Below are positions 18,607 through 29,425 of a DNA stretch of 47,445 nucleotides, one piece after another. Position 1 is the first letter of the stretch; each line of letters starts with the position of its first letter. This stretch comes from Candidatus Thioglobus sp. (lineage in GTDB: Bacteria > Pseudomonadota > Gammaproteobacteria > PS1 > Pseudothioglobaceae): the NCBI GenBank assembly GCA_012964205.1, contig DTUI01000029.1, positions 1 through 47,445 of the forward strand, written 5' to 3'. A program made the position numbers and the translations under genes. The notes beneath the pieces were generated by a model. The model made no database searches. It was not told the origin of the DNA and saw only the letters and a program-made list of their open reading frames with translations.

Positions 18607-19419
18607 ATGCTAGCCCAAGAGATACTATTACGCGCTAAGAAGAATGTTTTTACCAATAAGTCAGCTGGAGAGCTATCAAAAATACGTGGCGAAGGTTTGG
18701 ATTTTTGTGAAATTCGCCCATATGAAGCGGGTGATGATGTTCGTAAAATAAACTTTTCGGCCAGCGCCAAAACTGGTGATCTGCAAACCAATGTCTTTAA
18801 TGAAAACAAGCAGATCAATGTACTCATTTGTGTTGTACTATCAAGCAGTCTACACTTTGGCTCCCAGCGTTTGAAAAGTGACACTATTGCTGAAATTATC
18901 GCCTTGTTAGGCTGCTCATCGATTAAACAACAAAATAAAACTCAGCTACTATTTTTTACAAATGGTGAGCCGAAATTATTCCACCTTAACAACACAGGTG
19001 ACGTACTTCGAGTAATTGAAGCAATACAGTCTTGGGATTTATTAAATATTCAATCTGACCTTAAGACTCTTGATAATTACCTCTTGCAACAGAACAAATC
19101 ATTAAGCTTTATTGTTGGAGATTTTTATCAAATGCATGACTACTCTTTGATGGCTCATAAGCATCAAATTAATGCGATAATCGTGCGAGATACACTTGAA
19201 GAATTACCCTTGTTTGCCTCAGAGTTAGATTTGGTTAGTACAGAAAATGGACGTACCATTGAGGCAAATATGGGCAAAAAATTAGCCAGAAAATACCAGA
19301 CAAAACTACTGTCTCAAGATGATCAGCTTTTATCTCATTTTTCAAAACATGGTGTTAATGTCGGAAAAATATATACAGACGATAACGCCTTTATTAAACT
19401 GAGCCAAATCCTACGATAA
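18607..19419 (+). CDS. DUF58 domain protein of the Bat/MoxR operon
   Basis: The DUF58 signature GEGLDFCEIRPYEAGDDVRK, continuing INFSASAKTGDL, occupies about residues 25-60. The C-terminal part is VWA-like (INVLICVVLSSSLHFGS, and FIVGDFY later). The MIDAS aspartate position reads VVLSSS, so metal binding is doubtful. No signal peptide or membrane helix is seen, consistent with a cytoplasmic partner of MoxR. The stop codon overlaps the start of the following small gene by one base. The cellular role in this operon is known only as stress or aerotolerance support. Confidence 0.88.
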   Translation: MLAQEILLRAKKNVFTNKSAGELSKIRGEGLDFCEIRPYEAGDDVRKINFSASAKTGDLQTNVFNENKQINVLICVVLSSSLHFGSQRLKSDTIAEIIALLGCSSIKQQNKTQLLFFTNGEPKLFHLNNTGDVLRVIEAIQSWDLLNIQSDLKTLDNYLLQQNKSLSFIVGDFYQMHDYSLMAHKHQINAIIVRDTLEELPLFASELDLVSTENGRTIEANMGKKLARKYQTKLLSQDDQLLSHFSKHGVNVGKIYTDDNAFIKLSQILR

Positions 19420-19784
19420 TGAACCAGTTAAAAGACATTAAACCAATTGTTGCCATTAGCGATAACTCCTTAGTTTATCTTCTAATAATTGTATTTATTG
19501 CCATATTAATAGCTATCTTTTTCTATTGGAAAACCTCAACATCAAGGCGCAACGATAAACGAAAAATTGCCGCTCAGAAATTACAAAATCTTGATTTTTC
19601 AGACAGCAAAAAGACAGCTTATAGCTTTAAGAAATACGCTGAATATTTGTGCAATCATGATAACAAGGATCAACTTAAGCAGATAAATCAAGCGTTGATG
19701 CAATACAAATACAAGAAACAAGTTGCTGAGCTTGATCCAGTATTAATAGAAAAAATTAAGGATTTTATTAATGCTGAGCTTTGA
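19419..19784 (+). CDS. Small single-helix membrane protein (DUF4381-like position in Bat operon)
   Basis: A 121-residue protein with one strongly hydrophobic helix at about 20-40 (LVYLLIIVFIAILIAIFFYW), followed by a basic, helical cytoplasmic tail. In moxR-DUF58-batAB clusters this slot between DUF58 and batA is usually filled by a DUF4381-type protein, and size and topology agree. Sequence likeness alone is too weak for a firm family call. It overlaps batA by 14 bases. Confidence 0.7.
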   Translation: MNQLKDIKPIVAISDNSLVYLLIIVFIAILIAIFFYWKTSTSRRNDKRKIAAQKLQNLDFSDSKKTAYSFKKYAEYLCNHDNKDQLKQINQALMQYKYKKQVAELDPVLIEKIKDFINAEL

Positions 19785-20664
19785 GAATCCTTACGCCTTT
19801 CTACTGCTAATACTAATTGCAGGTTGCATGCTACTTTGCAAAGAAAAAAAGCGTGCCATCTACTTTCCAAATACCGCGCTATTAACTAGTCTTACCAAAT
19901 CCAAACAATTACTACTCAATATTCTTAAGGCTACCTCTCTTGGCTTGCTGGTGATCGGACTTGCTAGTCCAATTAAAACACAGCAAATAATTTTGGATAA
20001 TTCGAAAGGTCATGAAATATCCTTGATTTTAGATGCTTCTGGATCAATGGCCTATCAGGACAAATTTAGAATCGTTAAATCAATTATGATTGATTTTATT
20101 TCACAACGTAAAACTGACAAATTAGCGCTCAGTATTTTTGCAGATTTTGCCTATACAGTTGTGCCGCTCACATATGACAAAAAAAGCGTTATAAAAATGC
20201 TTAATAACATTGAAATTGGTGTGGCTGGTAGGCGTAAAACTGCACTTTATGAAGCGTTATTTTTAAGTGCAAAGCTATTCAATAATTCTAAATCTAAAGA
20301 GCGCATTGCCATCTTACTAACGGATGGTAAGGATAATGCTGATAGCGTACCATTGGATATAGCACTTGAGCGCGTTAAGAAAAACAAAATTAAAATTTAT
20401 ACTGTGGCAGTAGGCAATGAGCGCGACTACAATGCCGATATACTCAAGCATATCGCCAACAGTACTGGTGCTAAATTCTTTTCAGCTAATAGCAAGGAAA
20501 GCATTCAGAAAATTTATAAGCAAATCAACCAGTTAGAAAAAAGCAAAATTAACATTCACAAATATGAGAAAAAAACCTATTACTTTCATTACCCACTAGG
20601 GCTATCACTAGTATTTTTATTGATTTATTTTTGGCGAAAAAACACATGGATTTTGAACAAATAG
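19771..20664 (+). CDS. batA: VWA domain membrane protein BatA
   Basis: Two N-terminal hydrophobic segments (about 8-22 and 46-65) and one near the C-terminus (about 272-290) flank a von Willebrand A domain. The MIDAS motif is complete: DASGSM (about 89-94), a threonine in RRKTALYEAL, and the acidic LLTDGKDNADS. BatA proteins are inner-membrane VWA partners of MoxR, linked to aerotolerance in Bacteroides and to stress resistance elsewhere. Length 297 is slightly shorter than usual. It overlaps the upstream small gene by 14 bases and batB by 19. Confidence 0.88.
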   Translation: MLSFENPYAFLLLILIAGCMLLCKEKKRAIYFPNTALLTSLTKSKQLLLNILKATSLGLLVIGLASPIKTQQIILDNSKGHEISLILDASGSMAYQDKFRIVKSIMIDFISQRKTDKLALSIFADFAYTVVPLTYDKKSVIKMLNNIEIGVAGRRKTALYEALFLSAKLFNNSKSKERIAILLTDGKDNADSVPLDIALERVKKNKIKIYTVAVGNERDYNADILKHIANSTGAKFFSANSKESIQKIYKQINQLEKSKINIHKYEKKTYYFHYPLGLSLVFLLIYFWRKNTWILNK

Positions 20665-21596
20665 AGCTGCTATATCTGATCATACCTGTGGCATTATTAT
20701 GGTTTTTTATCCATAGTAAAAATAGCCATATCGAAGATCTATTTTCAGCAGAAGTGCTGGCCAAAATTAGCCTGAACAATCACAAGACATCGACAAAAAC
20801 ACGGCTTAAGTTGTTGTTGCTAAGCATGATTTTAATTCTTATTGCGCTTAGCAGGCCTACGCTTGAAAGTGGCGAAATAAAGGTAAGTAAGCAACTTAGC
20901 GATATCATCATTGCAATTGATATGTCAAAGTCTATGCTGGCTAATGACATCTACCCTAATCGATTTGAGTTCGCAAAAAACAAACTGCTTAACAGCCTTG
21001 ATAAGATTGAAAATACTCGTATTGCTATTTTAGGCTTTGCTAACCAGGCATTTTTAATATCACCACTAACTGATGATTTTTCCAGTCTTAAATTTTTGAT
21101 TAAAAACTTATACCTAGATAGCATTAGTTTGACAGGCACCAATATACTCAATATTTTAAATTCTGCAAATGAGCTGTTTGACCACACTTCGACAAAACAA
21201 TTGTTATTGTTAACCGATGGTGGTGATAGAACTGATTTTAGCGATGAGATTGATTTTGCCAATGAGCACAACATTCAAGTGTTTATCTTTGATGTTGCAA
21301 GTGAGCATGGCAGTAGCATTCCCATTGAATCTGGAATTTTAGAAGATGCTTATGGCAACCTTGTGATTGTTAAAAGTAATCCACATATTAAAGATCTTGG
21401 TAAACATACTCAAGGTGGCTATTTGAAATATTCACTGGGTGGTGAAGTCTTATCTAAGTTTATTAATAACTTCAAACAGCTTTCAAGCAGCAAAGATACA
21501 AGCATCATTCAAAAACAACAACTGTTTTATTACCCATTGTCACTTGCTTTATTGTTGTTATTTTTTGTTTTTTTCTCACTACCAAGAAAGCCATGA
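20646..21596 (+). CDS. batB: VWA domain membrane protein BatB
   Basis: A second VWA protein with the same layout as BatA. A membrane helix (LLYLIIPVALLWFFI) is followed by a second hydrophobic segment (LLLLSMILILIALS). The VWA domain has MIDAS DMSKSM, then SLTGTNIL and LLLTDGGDRTD. A C-terminal helix (LSLALLLLFFVFFSL) ends the protein. A TTG 15 bases earlier could also initiate the frame. ATG at 20646 is preferred because it gives MDFEQIELLYL directly before the first helix and a smaller overlap with batA. 316 residues; the stop overlaps the batC start by 4 bases. Confidence 0.87.
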   Translation: MDFEQIELLYLIIPVALLWFFIHSKNSHIEDLFSAEVLAKISLNNHKTSTKTRLKLLLLSMILILIALSRPTLESGEIKVSKQLSDIIIAIDMSKSMLANDIYPNRFEFAKNKLLNSLDKIENTRIAILGFANQAFLISPLTDDFSSLKFLIKNLYLDSISLTGTNILNILNSANELFDHTSTKQLLLLTDGGDRTDFSDEIDFANEHNIQVFIFDVASEHGSSIPIESGILEDAYGNLVIVKSNPHIKDLGKHTQGGYLKYSLGGEVLSKFINNFKQLSSSKDTSIIQKQQLFYYPLSLALLLLFFVFFSLPRKP

Positions 21597-22198
21597 AGTT
21601 CTTATTCACACTACTGATTTCTTTTAATGTGGAAGCGGGTCTGTTTGACTTTTTGAGTATTTATCAAGCTAATAGCGCCTATGAAAATCAACAATTTAAA
21701 CTTGCTGGTGAAAAATTTAACAACATTGATAATGATGCTGCACGCTTAAATCAAGCAAACAGCCTATACAAACAAGGCCTATACAAACAATCTTTAAAGA
21801 AGTATCAAAGTGTAAAGCGCAACGACCTTAGCTTTGATCGTTTATACAATTCAGGCAATGCTTACGCCAAATCAGGAAAAATTAATGAAGCCATTGATAG
21901 CTACAAGGCCGCTTTAAAGTTAAAATCTGACAAAGATGCGACGTTTAATTTAGAGTTGTTAAAAAAACAAAAAAGAAAAAAATCAAATAATAAAGAAAAT
22001 AAAAAAGCTAAAAATAAGAAAAAGAAAAACCCTAACAACAAAAACAGTAAAAAGAAAACTAAAAACAAACAGCAGCAAAGAAATAAACTCAATACAATCA
22101 AACAGCAGCGATGGGAGAAATCGCTCAATAAGAAACTCAGAACCCTTATGATCCCTCTCAATAACCAACAAGACAATAATGAACAAAATCCTTGGTAG
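21593..22198 (+). CDS. batC: TPR protein BatC with Lys/Asn-rich tail
   Basis: The N-terminus is hydrophobic (FLFTLLISFNVEAG), a probable signal peptide. TPR-like helices follow from about 20 to 115 (SAYENQQFKLAGEKF, then GLYKQSLKKYQSV, and SGNAYAKSGKINEAIDSYKA). Residues about 122-170 are an extremely Lys/Asn-rich, A-rich DNA segment. The end, NEQNPW, is conserved in BatC-like proteins. BatC is thought to be a periplasmic scaffold for BatA and BatB. The charged tract looks disordered; its DNA is almost pure purine, so length may vary between strains. It overlaps batD by 20 bases. Confidence 0.82.
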   Translation: MKFLFTLLISFNVEAGLFDFLSIYQANSAYENQQFKLAGEKFNNIDNDAARLNQANSLYKQGLYKQSLKKYQSVKRNDLSFDRLYNSGNAYAKSGKINEAIDSYKAALKLKSDKDATFNLELLKKQKRKKSNNKENKKAKNKKKKNPNNKNSKKKTKNKQQQRNKLNTIKQQRWEKSLNKKLRTLMIPLNNQQDNNEQNPW

Positions 22199-23603
22199 TT
22201 TATTTTTAATCCTTAACACGTCTGTTTTTGCACTCAGCACAGCCAGTGTTAATCAGTCATGGTTTTATCCGGGTGATCAAGTAATCTTAACCATAAGCTC
22301 AGATGGCAATAATGTCATCTTTCCAGTTATTGATGCCGTAGCTGGGAACCCTGTTTTATATACTAGTAATTCTCAAAAAATTCTAATTATTAATGGAAAA
22401 CGCTCGAGATCCATCAATCAATCCTATGCTTTTTCACCACAATCTGATTTAACCATTCCCACCTATACGCTAACAGTTGATGGTGTAAAGCAAGATACCT
22501 TGCCAATTGATATTAGCCTTAAGACACCCGTTAAAACCAAGATGGGTGATAACTACATACTACAAACTAAAATTAATAAAAAATCCATTTTCATTGGTGA
22601 CGAAGTTGAGCTAACCGTCACCATTAAAGAAAAGAAAACAGCCACCAAAGGTATGCAGTTAAACTTAGTAATACCTGAGGTGGCCGGCTTATTTTTTATA
22701 AAAAATAACAACTCTGATCAAGCTTCAGACGAAAATTATAATATTCATACGCTTAAATATAAAATTGTTGCCGATGATTTTGGCCACTTTGATATTCCGC
22801 CAGTTATGGCGATTGTTGGCAGTCAAAACACCAGGGTATTTGGTAATTTTTCGATAAACTCTCAAGCCTCAAAAACAATTAAAATCCGTTCTAATTCACT
22901 GACTCTAACCGTCAAACCTTTGCCAGATGAACTTAGAATTTTTGGTGACTTTAAAATAGAAGCCCGCATTGATACAAGCAAGTCTGAATCAGGCAAGGCG
23001 GTCAACCTCATTATTACAATACGCGGCAATGGAAACTTTGAAGACATTGAAAAATATAATCTAGCTATCGCCAATACCACCATCTATGGTGATGAGTCTG
23101 AATTTGATTACCAACAATGGCAGCAAAAATTTGCCATTGTTGGTGAGCAAGATTTCATCATTCCTAGTTTTGCGCTTGATTATTTTGACAAAGTTACCCA
23201 ACGCAAAAAACACATTGCCACTCAGCCTATTAGCATCCAAGTGAAGCACGCCAAACTTGAAAAGCAACCAACCGTTAAAATAGATCAAAATCTATCACAC
23301 ATTAATAGCAATTCTCCGGCGAACAATCTAAAATACAGCTACCTATTATTTGGTATTGTGATTGGAATTTTTATTGGAATACTTCTGTTTAAAATTAAAA
23401 ATAGAGGCATCATTAAAGACAAAAACCTAATCACTCAAATTAAGCTAAGTAGGAATGATAAAGCTTTATTTGATTTATTATTACCACTCAATATGGCAAG
23501 TTTAAGCACTATATTGCAACAACTAGAGGCAAATATTTATAAAAATGCCCAATACAAAATTAGAAAAAAGGATGTTATTAATGCCATCAAATCTGAACAT
23601 TAA
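22179..23603 (+). CDS. batD: BatD family protein (oxygen-tolerance, DUF7939-type)
   Basis: A signal peptide ([20 protein letters not shown]) leads into a beta-rich periplasmic region. [20 protein letters not shown] and [18 protein letters not shown] are repeated immunoglobulin-like strands typical of BatD. A membrane helix ([17 protein letters not shown], about 390-408) is followed by a short cytoplasmic tail. Length 474 fits. The last 23 bases overlap the start of selD, so selenium genes are read directly behind the Bat genes. Confidence 0.83.
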   Translation: MNKILGSLFLILNTSVFALSTASVNQSWFYPGDQVILTISSDGNNVIFPVIDAVAGNPVLYTSNSQKILIINGKRSRSINQSYAFSPQSDLTIPTYTLTVDGVKQDTLPIDISLKTPVKTKMGDNYILQTKINKKSIFIGDEVELTVTIKEKKTATKGMQLNLVIPEVAGLFFIKNNNSDQASDENYNIHTLKYKIVADDFGHFDIPPVMAIVGSQNTRVFGNFSINSQASKTIKIRSNSLTLTVKPLPDELRIFGDFKIEARIDTSKSESGKAVNLIITIRGNGNFEDIEKYNLAIANTTIYGDESEFDYQQWQQKFAIVGEQDFIIPSFALDYFDKVTQRKKHIATQPISIQVKHAKLEKQPTVKIDQNLSHINSNSPANNLKYSYLLFGIVIGIFIGILLFKIKNRGIIKDKNLITQIKLSRNDKALFDLLLPLNMASLSTILQQLEANIYKNAQYKIRKKDVINAIKSEH

Positions 23604-24630
23604 ACTCACTGAATACAGTCATGGTCAAGGCTGTGGTTGCAAGATATCTCCTAAAGTATTGGATACGATTTTAGAATCCTCACTGACTGATATTGATGAT
23701 GCTAATTTACTTGTAGGTAATGCATCGCGTGATGATGCAGCCGTGTACGATTTAGGCAATGGTGAGGCGATTATCAGTACCACAGATTTCTTTATGCCAA
23801 TTGTTGACGATCCATTTACCTTTGGACGCATTGCTGCCACCAACGCAATTAGCGATATTTACGCCATGGGCGGCTCACCTATCATGGCCATTGCTATTTT
23901 TGGCTGGCCACTGGATAAGCTTCCACCTGAAGTGGGACAACAAGTCATTGAGGGTGGTCGTAGTGTTTGCATTGAAGCAGGCATCTCTTTAGCAGGTGGC
24001 CATAGTATTGATGCACCAGAACCGATTTTTGGCTTAGCAGTTACTGGCAGAGTGGCGATTAAACACCTTAAAGAAAACTCAACCGCTCAAGTGGGTGACA
24101 AAATCTATTTAACCAAGCCTTTAGGCATCGGCATTCTAACCACTGCACAAAAACAAAAGAAAATCACCAAAGAAGATGAGACTCGCGCTATTGACACCAT
24201 GTGCCAATTGAATGACATCGGCTCCAAGCTGGCTAAAATTGAAGGCATTAATGCGATTACTGATGTAACAGGCTTTGGTCTGGGCGGACATTTGGTAGAG
24301 GTTTGCCAAGGCTCTCGTGTCTCTGCTATTGTTGATTATCAGAAGGTGCCAATATTACCAAACATTCATGGCTATTTAGAAAATGGCTGTTCACCAGGTG
24401 GTGCACAGCGTAATTTTGATAGTTACGGCCAACACTTAAGCCAAATGAAATCAGAAGTTCAGTCTATTATTTGCGACCCACAAACCAGTGGCGGCTTATT
24501 GATAATGGTTAATGACAAAGCCCAAGGTGAATTCCAAGATGTAATGCGCTTAGCAGGCTTTGAGCTAGAAGCTATTGGCGAGATTATCAAATCAGATAGT
24601 AGCATAGCAACTGTCACCATCAATGAGTAA
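23581..24630 (+). CDS. selD: Selenophosphate synthase
   Basis: SelD makes selenophosphate from selenide and ATP, the selenium donor for selenocysteine and 2-selenouridine. The catalytic motif GCGCK lies at residues 17-21 (Cys18, Cys20, Lys21); cysteine is used, not selenocysteine. [20 protein letters not shown] and [20 protein letters not shown] match E. coli SelD nearly word for word. So do [19 protein letters not shown] and [10 protein letters not shown]. The frame is open 12 codons further upstream, but the ATG at 23581 is chosen. It has AAGGA 9 bases before it and gives the same N-terminus as E. coli. 349 residues; overlaps selU by 8 bases. Confidence 0.96.
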   Translation: MPSNLNIKLTEYSHGQGCGCKISPKVLDTILESSLTDIDDANLLVGNASRDDAAVYDLGNGEAIISTTDFFMPIVDDPFTFGRIAATNAISDIYAMGGSPIMAIAIFGWPLDKLPPEVGQQVIEGGRSVCIEAGISLAGGHSIDAPEPIFGLAVTGRVAIKHLKENSTAQVGDKIYLTKPLGIGILTTAQKQKKITKEDETRAIDTMCQLNDIGSKLAKIEGINAITDVTGFGLGGHLVEVCQGSRVSAIVDYQKVPILPNIHGYLENGCSPGGAQRNFDSYGQHLSQMKSEVQSIICDPQTSGGLLIMVNDKAQGEFQDVMRLAGFELEAIGEIIKSDSSIATVTINE

Positions 24631-25723
24631 GTCACTTACTCAACTTCAAGATTTCCGAACACTTGTTACAAGTGATACACCTATGTTTGATACGCGTGCA
24701 CCGATTGAATTTACACAGGGTGCTTTCCCACATACGCAGAATTTACCCTTAATGAGTGATAAAGAGCGCGAGCTTGTTGGCACTTGCTATAAGAATAAAG
24801 GTCAGGATAAGGCCATACTACTAGGCCATGAATTGGTACAAGGCGAGGCTAAACAAGCACGACTTGATATCTGGCTTGAATTTATCAAAAAACACCCTGA
24901 TGGCGCTTTATATTGCTTTCGCGGCGGCATGCGCAGTCAAATTACCCAGCAATGGATTTTTGAAGCAACAGGTATTGACTATCCACGCCTAAAAGGTGGC
25001 TACAAAGCCCTACGTCGCTATCTTATTGATGAAACTGATCGTATCATGGCTAACACCACTGCTGTCGTCATTGGTGGACAAACAGGCTGTGGTAAAACCT
25101 TACTGCTAGATCAAATCCACCAACAGATTGACTTAGAGGGTTTGGCTAATCATCGAGGCTCCGCTTTTGGCAATACAACAACACCTCAGCCAACCCAAAT
25201 TTCTTTTGAAAATGAGCTTGCGATTGAGTTAATTAAAAAACAAGATTACTCGCATTTAATTTTTGAAGACGAGGGCGCTAATGTTGGTACTGTTCACATT
25301 CCTGATTGCGTTAAAAACAAAACCTCTCAGGCCGATCTAATTTTATTAGAGGCTACTACGCAAGAGCGCGTTCAAGTTAGTATGGATGCTTATGTCATTC
25401 ACATGCATGATAATTTTATTGCTCAAGATGTCGATCAAGGCTTTGATAACTTTGCCAACTACTGGCTTCGAAGCCTGGAAAAGATTCAAAAAAGATTAGG
25501 GTTAGAGCGCTATAAAGCCATGAAACTACAAGTGCAATTAGCGCTAAATAACTACCAAAGTACAAACAATTTTGATGGTTTTTTACCTATTGTAGAATCG
25601 CTTCTAGTTGATTATTACGACCCGATGTATAACTATCAAATTCAAAAGAAACTGGATCGTGTTATTTTTAAAGGCAATAGCCAAGAAGTACTAGACTACA
25701 TTCACAGCCTATCAATTTCTTGA
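24623..25723 (+). CDS. selU: tRNA 2-selenouridine synthase
   Basis: SelU (MnmH/YbbB) converts 2-thiouridine at the wobble position of Lys, Glu and Gln tRNAs first to geranyl-2-thiouridine and then to 2-selenouridine, using selenophosphate. The N-terminal rhodanese domain has its catalytic Cys98 in [11 protein letters not shown]-loop GGQTGCGKT lies at about 151-159. [15 protein letters not shown] is another family motif. Length 366 is normal. Overlap with selD indicates joint translation. Its last 12 bases overlap the 3' end of yfaE on the other strand. Confidence 0.94.
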   Translation: MSKSLTQLQDFRTLVTSDTPMFDTRAPIEFTQGAFPHTQNLPLMSDKERELVGTCYKNKGQDKAILLGHELVQGEAKQARLDIWLEFIKKHPDGALYCFRGGMRSQITQQWIFEATGIDYPRLKGGYKALRRYLIDETDRIMANTTAVVIGGQTGCGKTLLLDQIHQQIDLEGLANHRGSAFGNTTTPQPTQISFENELAIELIKKQDYSHLIFEDEGANVGTVHIPDCVKNKTSQADLILLEATTQERVQVSMDAYVIHMHDNFIAQDVDQGFDNFANYWLRSLEKIQKRLGLERYKAMKLQVQLALNNYQSTNNFDGFLPIVESLLVDYYDPMYNYQIQKKLDRVIFKGNSQEVLDYIHSLSIS

Positions 25724-25975
25724 TCCGATCTCAATGTCAGTAATAGGTTTAGCTTGACAGGCTAGAATCTCACCTCGAGATAACGGCACCAAACAATCTT
25801 GATGCATGACATCACCCTTAAGCAATTGTAAAATACAAGAGCCACAATGGCCTTGTCGACAAGAGTGGTTAATGAGTATGCTATGATCTTCCAGCTCAGT
25901 TAGAATCGATTGCTCACCATACACATAAAGCGATTCGGTTTTACCGTTGATATTATTAATATCGATTCTAAACAT
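25712..25975 (-). CDS. yfaE: 2Fe-2S ferredoxin YfaE, RNR cofactor maintenance
   Basis: A small plant-type ferredoxin with the cluster ligands Cys39, Cys44, Cys47 and Cys73 (SCRQGHCGSC, then ILAC). YfaE reduces the diferric centre of NrdB so the tyrosyl radical can be rebuilt. Its position 7 bases after the nrdB stop, on the same strand, is the usual nrdA-nrdB-yfaE order and settles the assignment over a generic ferredoxin. 87 residues. Confidence 0.92.
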   Translation of the reverse strand: MFRIDINNINGKTESLYVYGEQSILTELEDHSILINHSCRQGHCGSCILQLLKGDVMHQDCLVPLSRGEILACQAKPITDIEIGSRN

Positions 25976-25982
25976 TAATCAA

Positions 25983-27119
25983 TTACAGTTTAAAGTCGCC
26001 AAAATCAGAATCATCCTGCTCTAGTGTGTTGTCAATGGCACTAACTAAATAAGAAGTAATCTCTGTTTCTTGAGGTGCTACTTGAACATTATCAGAATCC
26101 AGCCAATGATTAATCCACGGTAGTGGGTTTGTACATTCATCAAAAATAGGTGTTAAGCCAATCGCTTTCATACGTATATTGGTAATATATTCAAGATATT
26201 GTTTTAGGATGTCAGCATTCAGACCAATCATTGAGCCATCACGGAACAAATACTCCGCCCAATTCTTTTCTTGCTCACAAGCATCTTTAAACATTTCAAT
26301 CACTTCTTCTTCACAATCAGCAGCAATTTTAGTCATCTCTGGATCATCTTTGCCATCACGAATAATATTGATAATATGCTGAGTGCCAGTTAAGTGTAGT
26401 GCTTCATCACGAGCAATCATCTTAATAATCTTAGCATTTCCTTCCATTACTTTACGTTCAGCAAATGCAAACGAACAAGCAAAAGATACATAAAAACGCA
26501 CCGCTTCTAAGATATTAACCGACATAATCGTAAGATACAATTTACGTTTTAAGCATGTAAGATCGATAGTAATTTTCTCACCATTAAGATCGTGCGTGCC
26601 TTCGCCATGTAAGAGATAAGCTTGCGAGCACTTGATTAGCTCATCATAATGCTTAGAAACACTTTCAGCGCGCTCAATGATTTGCTCTGTTTTCATGATA
26701 TCGTCAAACACAGCACCTGGCTCATTAACAATGGCACGAATAATATGCGTGTAAGAACGCGAGTGGATTGTTTCAGAAAAAGACCAGGTTTCAATCCAAT
26801 TTTCTAATTCTGGTAATGAGACAATTGGTAAAAAAGCAATATTAGGACTGCGCCCTTGAACCGAATCCAGTAAGATTTGATATTGCAGATTAGAGAGAAA
26901 AATATGCTTTTCATTCGGCAATAATTTAGCAAAATCCATTTTATCCTTGGAGACATCAATCTCTTCAGGTCGCCAGAAGAAAGATAACTGTTTTTCCGTA
27001 AGCTTTTCAAACATCTCAAACTTTTGCTTATCGAAACGAGCAACGTTAACCGTCTCACCAAAAAACATTGGCTGGGTTAATGTATCGATAGCTGTTTTAT
27101 TAAAAATAGTATATGACAT
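25983..27119 (-). CDS. nrdB: Class Ia ribonucleotide reductase, beta subunit
   Basis: NrdB houses the diferric-tyrosyl radical cofactor that starts ribonucleotide reduction in Nrd[11 protein letters not shown] contains the radical tyrosine, equivalent to E. coli Tyr122. Iron ligands are recognisable in FSETIHSRS and [14 protein letters not shown]. The N-terminus [20 protein letters not shown] and the length (378 against 376) are close to E. coli. The C-terminal tail [13 protein letters not shown] is the expected NrdA-docking peptide. It lies 11 bases after nrdA and shares its NrdR-controlled promoter. Confidence 0.96.
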   Translation of the reverse strand: MSYTIFNKTAIDTLTQPMFFGETVNVARFDKQKFEMFEKLTEKQLSFFWRPEEIDVSKDKMDFAKLLPNEKHIFLSNLQYQILLDSVQGRSPNIAFLPIVSLPELENWIETWSFSETIHSRSYTHIIRAIVNEPGAVFDDIMKTEQIIERAESVSKHYDELIKCSQAYLLHGEGTHDLNGEKITIDLTCLKRKLYLTIMSVNILEAVRFYVSFACSFAFAERKVMEGNAKIIKMIARDEALHLTGTQHIINIIRDGKDDPEMTKIAADCEEEVIEMFKDACEQEKNWAEYLFRDGSMIGLNADILKQYLEYITNIRMKAIGLTPIFDECTNPLPWINHWLDSDNVQVAPQETEITSYLVSAIDNTLEQDDSDFGDFKL

Positions 27120-27130
27120 AATTGATTCCG

Positions 27131-29407
27131 TTAAAGTTTACAAACGCCGTCAGCGCACGCATTATCATCTTCTTTTTCAAGCATGTCATCGCCACCGCCA
27201 TCACGCGTCGTATGATAATAAAGCGTCTTCACGCCGTATTTATAAGCCTTCAAAAGATCCATTAAGAATAACTTCATTGGCACTCGATTACCTTCAAATT
27301 GAGAAGGGTCATAATGTGTATTAGCGCTAATTGATTGGTCGACAAATTTTTGCATAATGGCACAAAGCTGCAAATAACCCTCGTTGTCTTTAATCTCCCA
27401 TAGTAGCTCGTACTTATCTTTTAAATTTTCATAATCTGGTACGATTTGCTTTAAGATACCGTCTTTAGATTGTTTAACCGAAACAAAGCCTCTTGGCGGC
27501 TCAATGCCATTGGTTGAATTAGAGATTTGCGATGAACTCTCACATGGCATTAGTGCAGTTAAAGTTGAGTTTCTTAAGCCATTTTCTTTAATATCACTAC
27601 GTAATTGATCCCAATCTAAGGTTAACTCACTACTGCAAAATGCATCGACATCTTTTTTATAGGTGTCGATTGGCATAATGCCTTTAGCATACTGAGTCTC
27701 GTGAAATAAAGGACAAGCACCTTTTTCATTGGCCAGAATATTTGATGCCTTTAATGAATAGTATTGTAAAGCCTCAAAAGTATTGTGAATTAATTCATTG
27801 CCCGATCCATCAGAATATTTAGCATTATTTTTGGCCAAATAATAAGCCAAGTTTGTCACACCAATACCCAGTGTACGACGATTCATACTAGCAATTTGCG
27901 CTGCTTTGATTGGATAATCTTGGTAATCAAGTAGCGAGTCCAAAGCACGAACAATAATATCGGTAATATCCTCAAGTTCATCCAGCGAATCTAGTGCGCC
28001 TAGATTAACTGCAGAAAGCGTACACAGTGCCACCTCGCCATTTTCATCTTGAACCGAATGTAACGGCTTGGTTGGTAAGGTAATCTCCATGCAAAGATTT
28101 GATTGACGAACTGGCGCAACTTTTGGATCAAATGCACCATGAGTATTACAATGATCAACATTTTGCAAATAGATACGACCCGTGTTGGCACGCTCTTGCA
28201 TAAACTTGGCAAATAAATCTCTAGCCTTAATGGTTTGCTTGCGAATTGAATCATCTTGCTCATAGACCTCATACAAACGTTTGAATTCAGCTTGATCTTC
28301 AAAGTATGCATCGTACAAGCCAGGCACTTCATGCGGTGAGAAAAGCGTAATGTTGCCATCCTCTAAAAAACGCTGGTACATAAGACCGTTAAATTGCACA
28401 CCATAATCTAAATGACGAATTCTGTTTTCATCAGTACCCGTATTGTTTTTCAACACCAGTAAGCTTTCAACCTCTAAATGCCACAATGGATAAAATAGGG
28501 TAGCTGCACCACCACGAACGCCACCTTGAGAACAAGATTTAACCGCTGTATGGAAATGTTTGTAAAAAGGGATGCAGCCAGTGTGCGTTGCCTCACCATT
28601 GCGAATAGGACTACCAATAGCACGAATACGTCCTGCATTAACACCGATGCCAGCACGCTGAGAAACATACTTAACAATAGCGCCTGCAGTTGCACTAATT
28701 GAATCAAGATCATCATCTGCTTCAATTAAAACACAAGACGAAAACTGACGCGTAGGGGTGCGAACACCCGCCATGATTGGCGTTGGAAGTGAAATTTTAA
28801 AATTAGAAACAGCATCATAAAAGCGCTTAACAATCTCCATTCTAGCTTGGGTTGTATACTCCTGAAATAAGCACATACCCACCAACATATAAAGCTGCTG
28901 CGGAGATTCATAAATAGCACCAGTAACACGATTCTGCACTAAGTATTTTCCTTCAAGCTGTTTAACAGCAGCATAAGAAAACTTCATGTCACGCCAGTGA
29001 TCAATGTATTCATCAAGCTCTTGAATTTCAGCTTTCGTATATTTATCTAAAATATCTTTATCGTAAATACCTAAATCAGTAAATTTTGTTACATGCTCAA
29101 AAAGGGGGGGCGGGGTAAAAGATTTAAAGGCTTTTTTACGCAAATGAAAGATAGCCAAACGCGCAGCTAAATACTGATAATCGGGAGAGTCTGTAGAGAT
29201 TAAATCAGCAGCTGATTTAATAATAGTTTCATGAATATCTTCAGTCTTAATACCGTCAAAAAATGCCAGTTGTGCATTGATTTCAACTTGAGAAACACTC
29301 ACCCCTTTTAGGTCTTGAGATGCCCAGTGTACCACGCGATGGATTTTCTCCATATCGATTGACTCTTGCTGACCATTTCGCTTGGTGACTTTAATATTTT
29401 GATTCAT
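27131..29407 (-). CDS. nrdA: Class Ia ribonucleotide reductase, alpha subunit
   Basis: NrdA reduces ribonucleoside diphosphates to deoxyribonucleotides. An N-terminal ATP-cone ([20 protein letters not shown]) is present, so activity should be switched by ATP and dATP. Catalytic residues are visible: the redox cysteine in [11 protein letters not shown] and its partner in [12 protein letters not shown]; the thiyl-radical cysteine in [10 protein letters not shown]; the tyrosine pair in [12 protein letters not shown]; and the C-terminal reducing pair in CADGVC. The motif [20 protein letters not shown] is typical of class Ia. Length 758 matches E. coli (761). Upstream are two NrdR boxes on the promoter. 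Confidence 0.97.
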   Translation of the reverse strand: MNQNIKVTKRNGQQESIDMEKIHRVVHWASQDLKGVSVSQVEINAQLAFFDGIKTEDIHETIIKSAADLISTDSPDYQYLAARLAIFHLRKKAFKSFTPPPLFEHVTKFTDLGIYDKDILDKYTKAEIQELDEYIDHWRDMKFSYAAVKQLEGKYLVQNRVTGAIYESPQQLYMLVGMCLFQEYTTQARMEIVKRFYDAVSNFKISLPTPIMAGVRTPTRQFSSCVLIEADDDLDSISATAGAIVKYVSQRAGIGVNAGRIRAIGSPIRNGEATHTGCIPFYKHFHTAVKSCSQGGVRGGAATLFYPLWHLEVESLLVLKNNTGTDENRIRHLDYGVQFNGLMYQRFLEDGNITLFSPHEVPGLYDAYFEDQAEFKRLYEVYEQDDSIRKQTIKARDLFAKFMQERANTGRIYLQNVDHCNTHGAFDPKVAPVRQSNLCMEITLPTKPLHSVQDENGEVALCTLSAVNLGALDSLDELEDITDIIVRALDSLLDYQDYPIKAAQIASMNRRTLGIGVTNLAYYLAKNNAKYSDGSGNELIHNTFEALQYYSLKASNILANEKGACPLFHETQYAKGIMPIDTYKKDVDAFCSSELTLDWDQLRSDIKENGLRNSTLTALMPCESSSQISNSTNGIEPPRGFVSVKQSKDGILKQIVPDYENLKDKYELLWEIKDNEGYLQLCAIMQKFVDQSISANTHYDPSQFEGNRVPMKLFLMDLLKAYKYGVKTLYYHTTRDGGGDDMLEKEDDNACADGVCKL

Positions 29408-29425
29408 ACTCCCCCAGAGTAAAAA

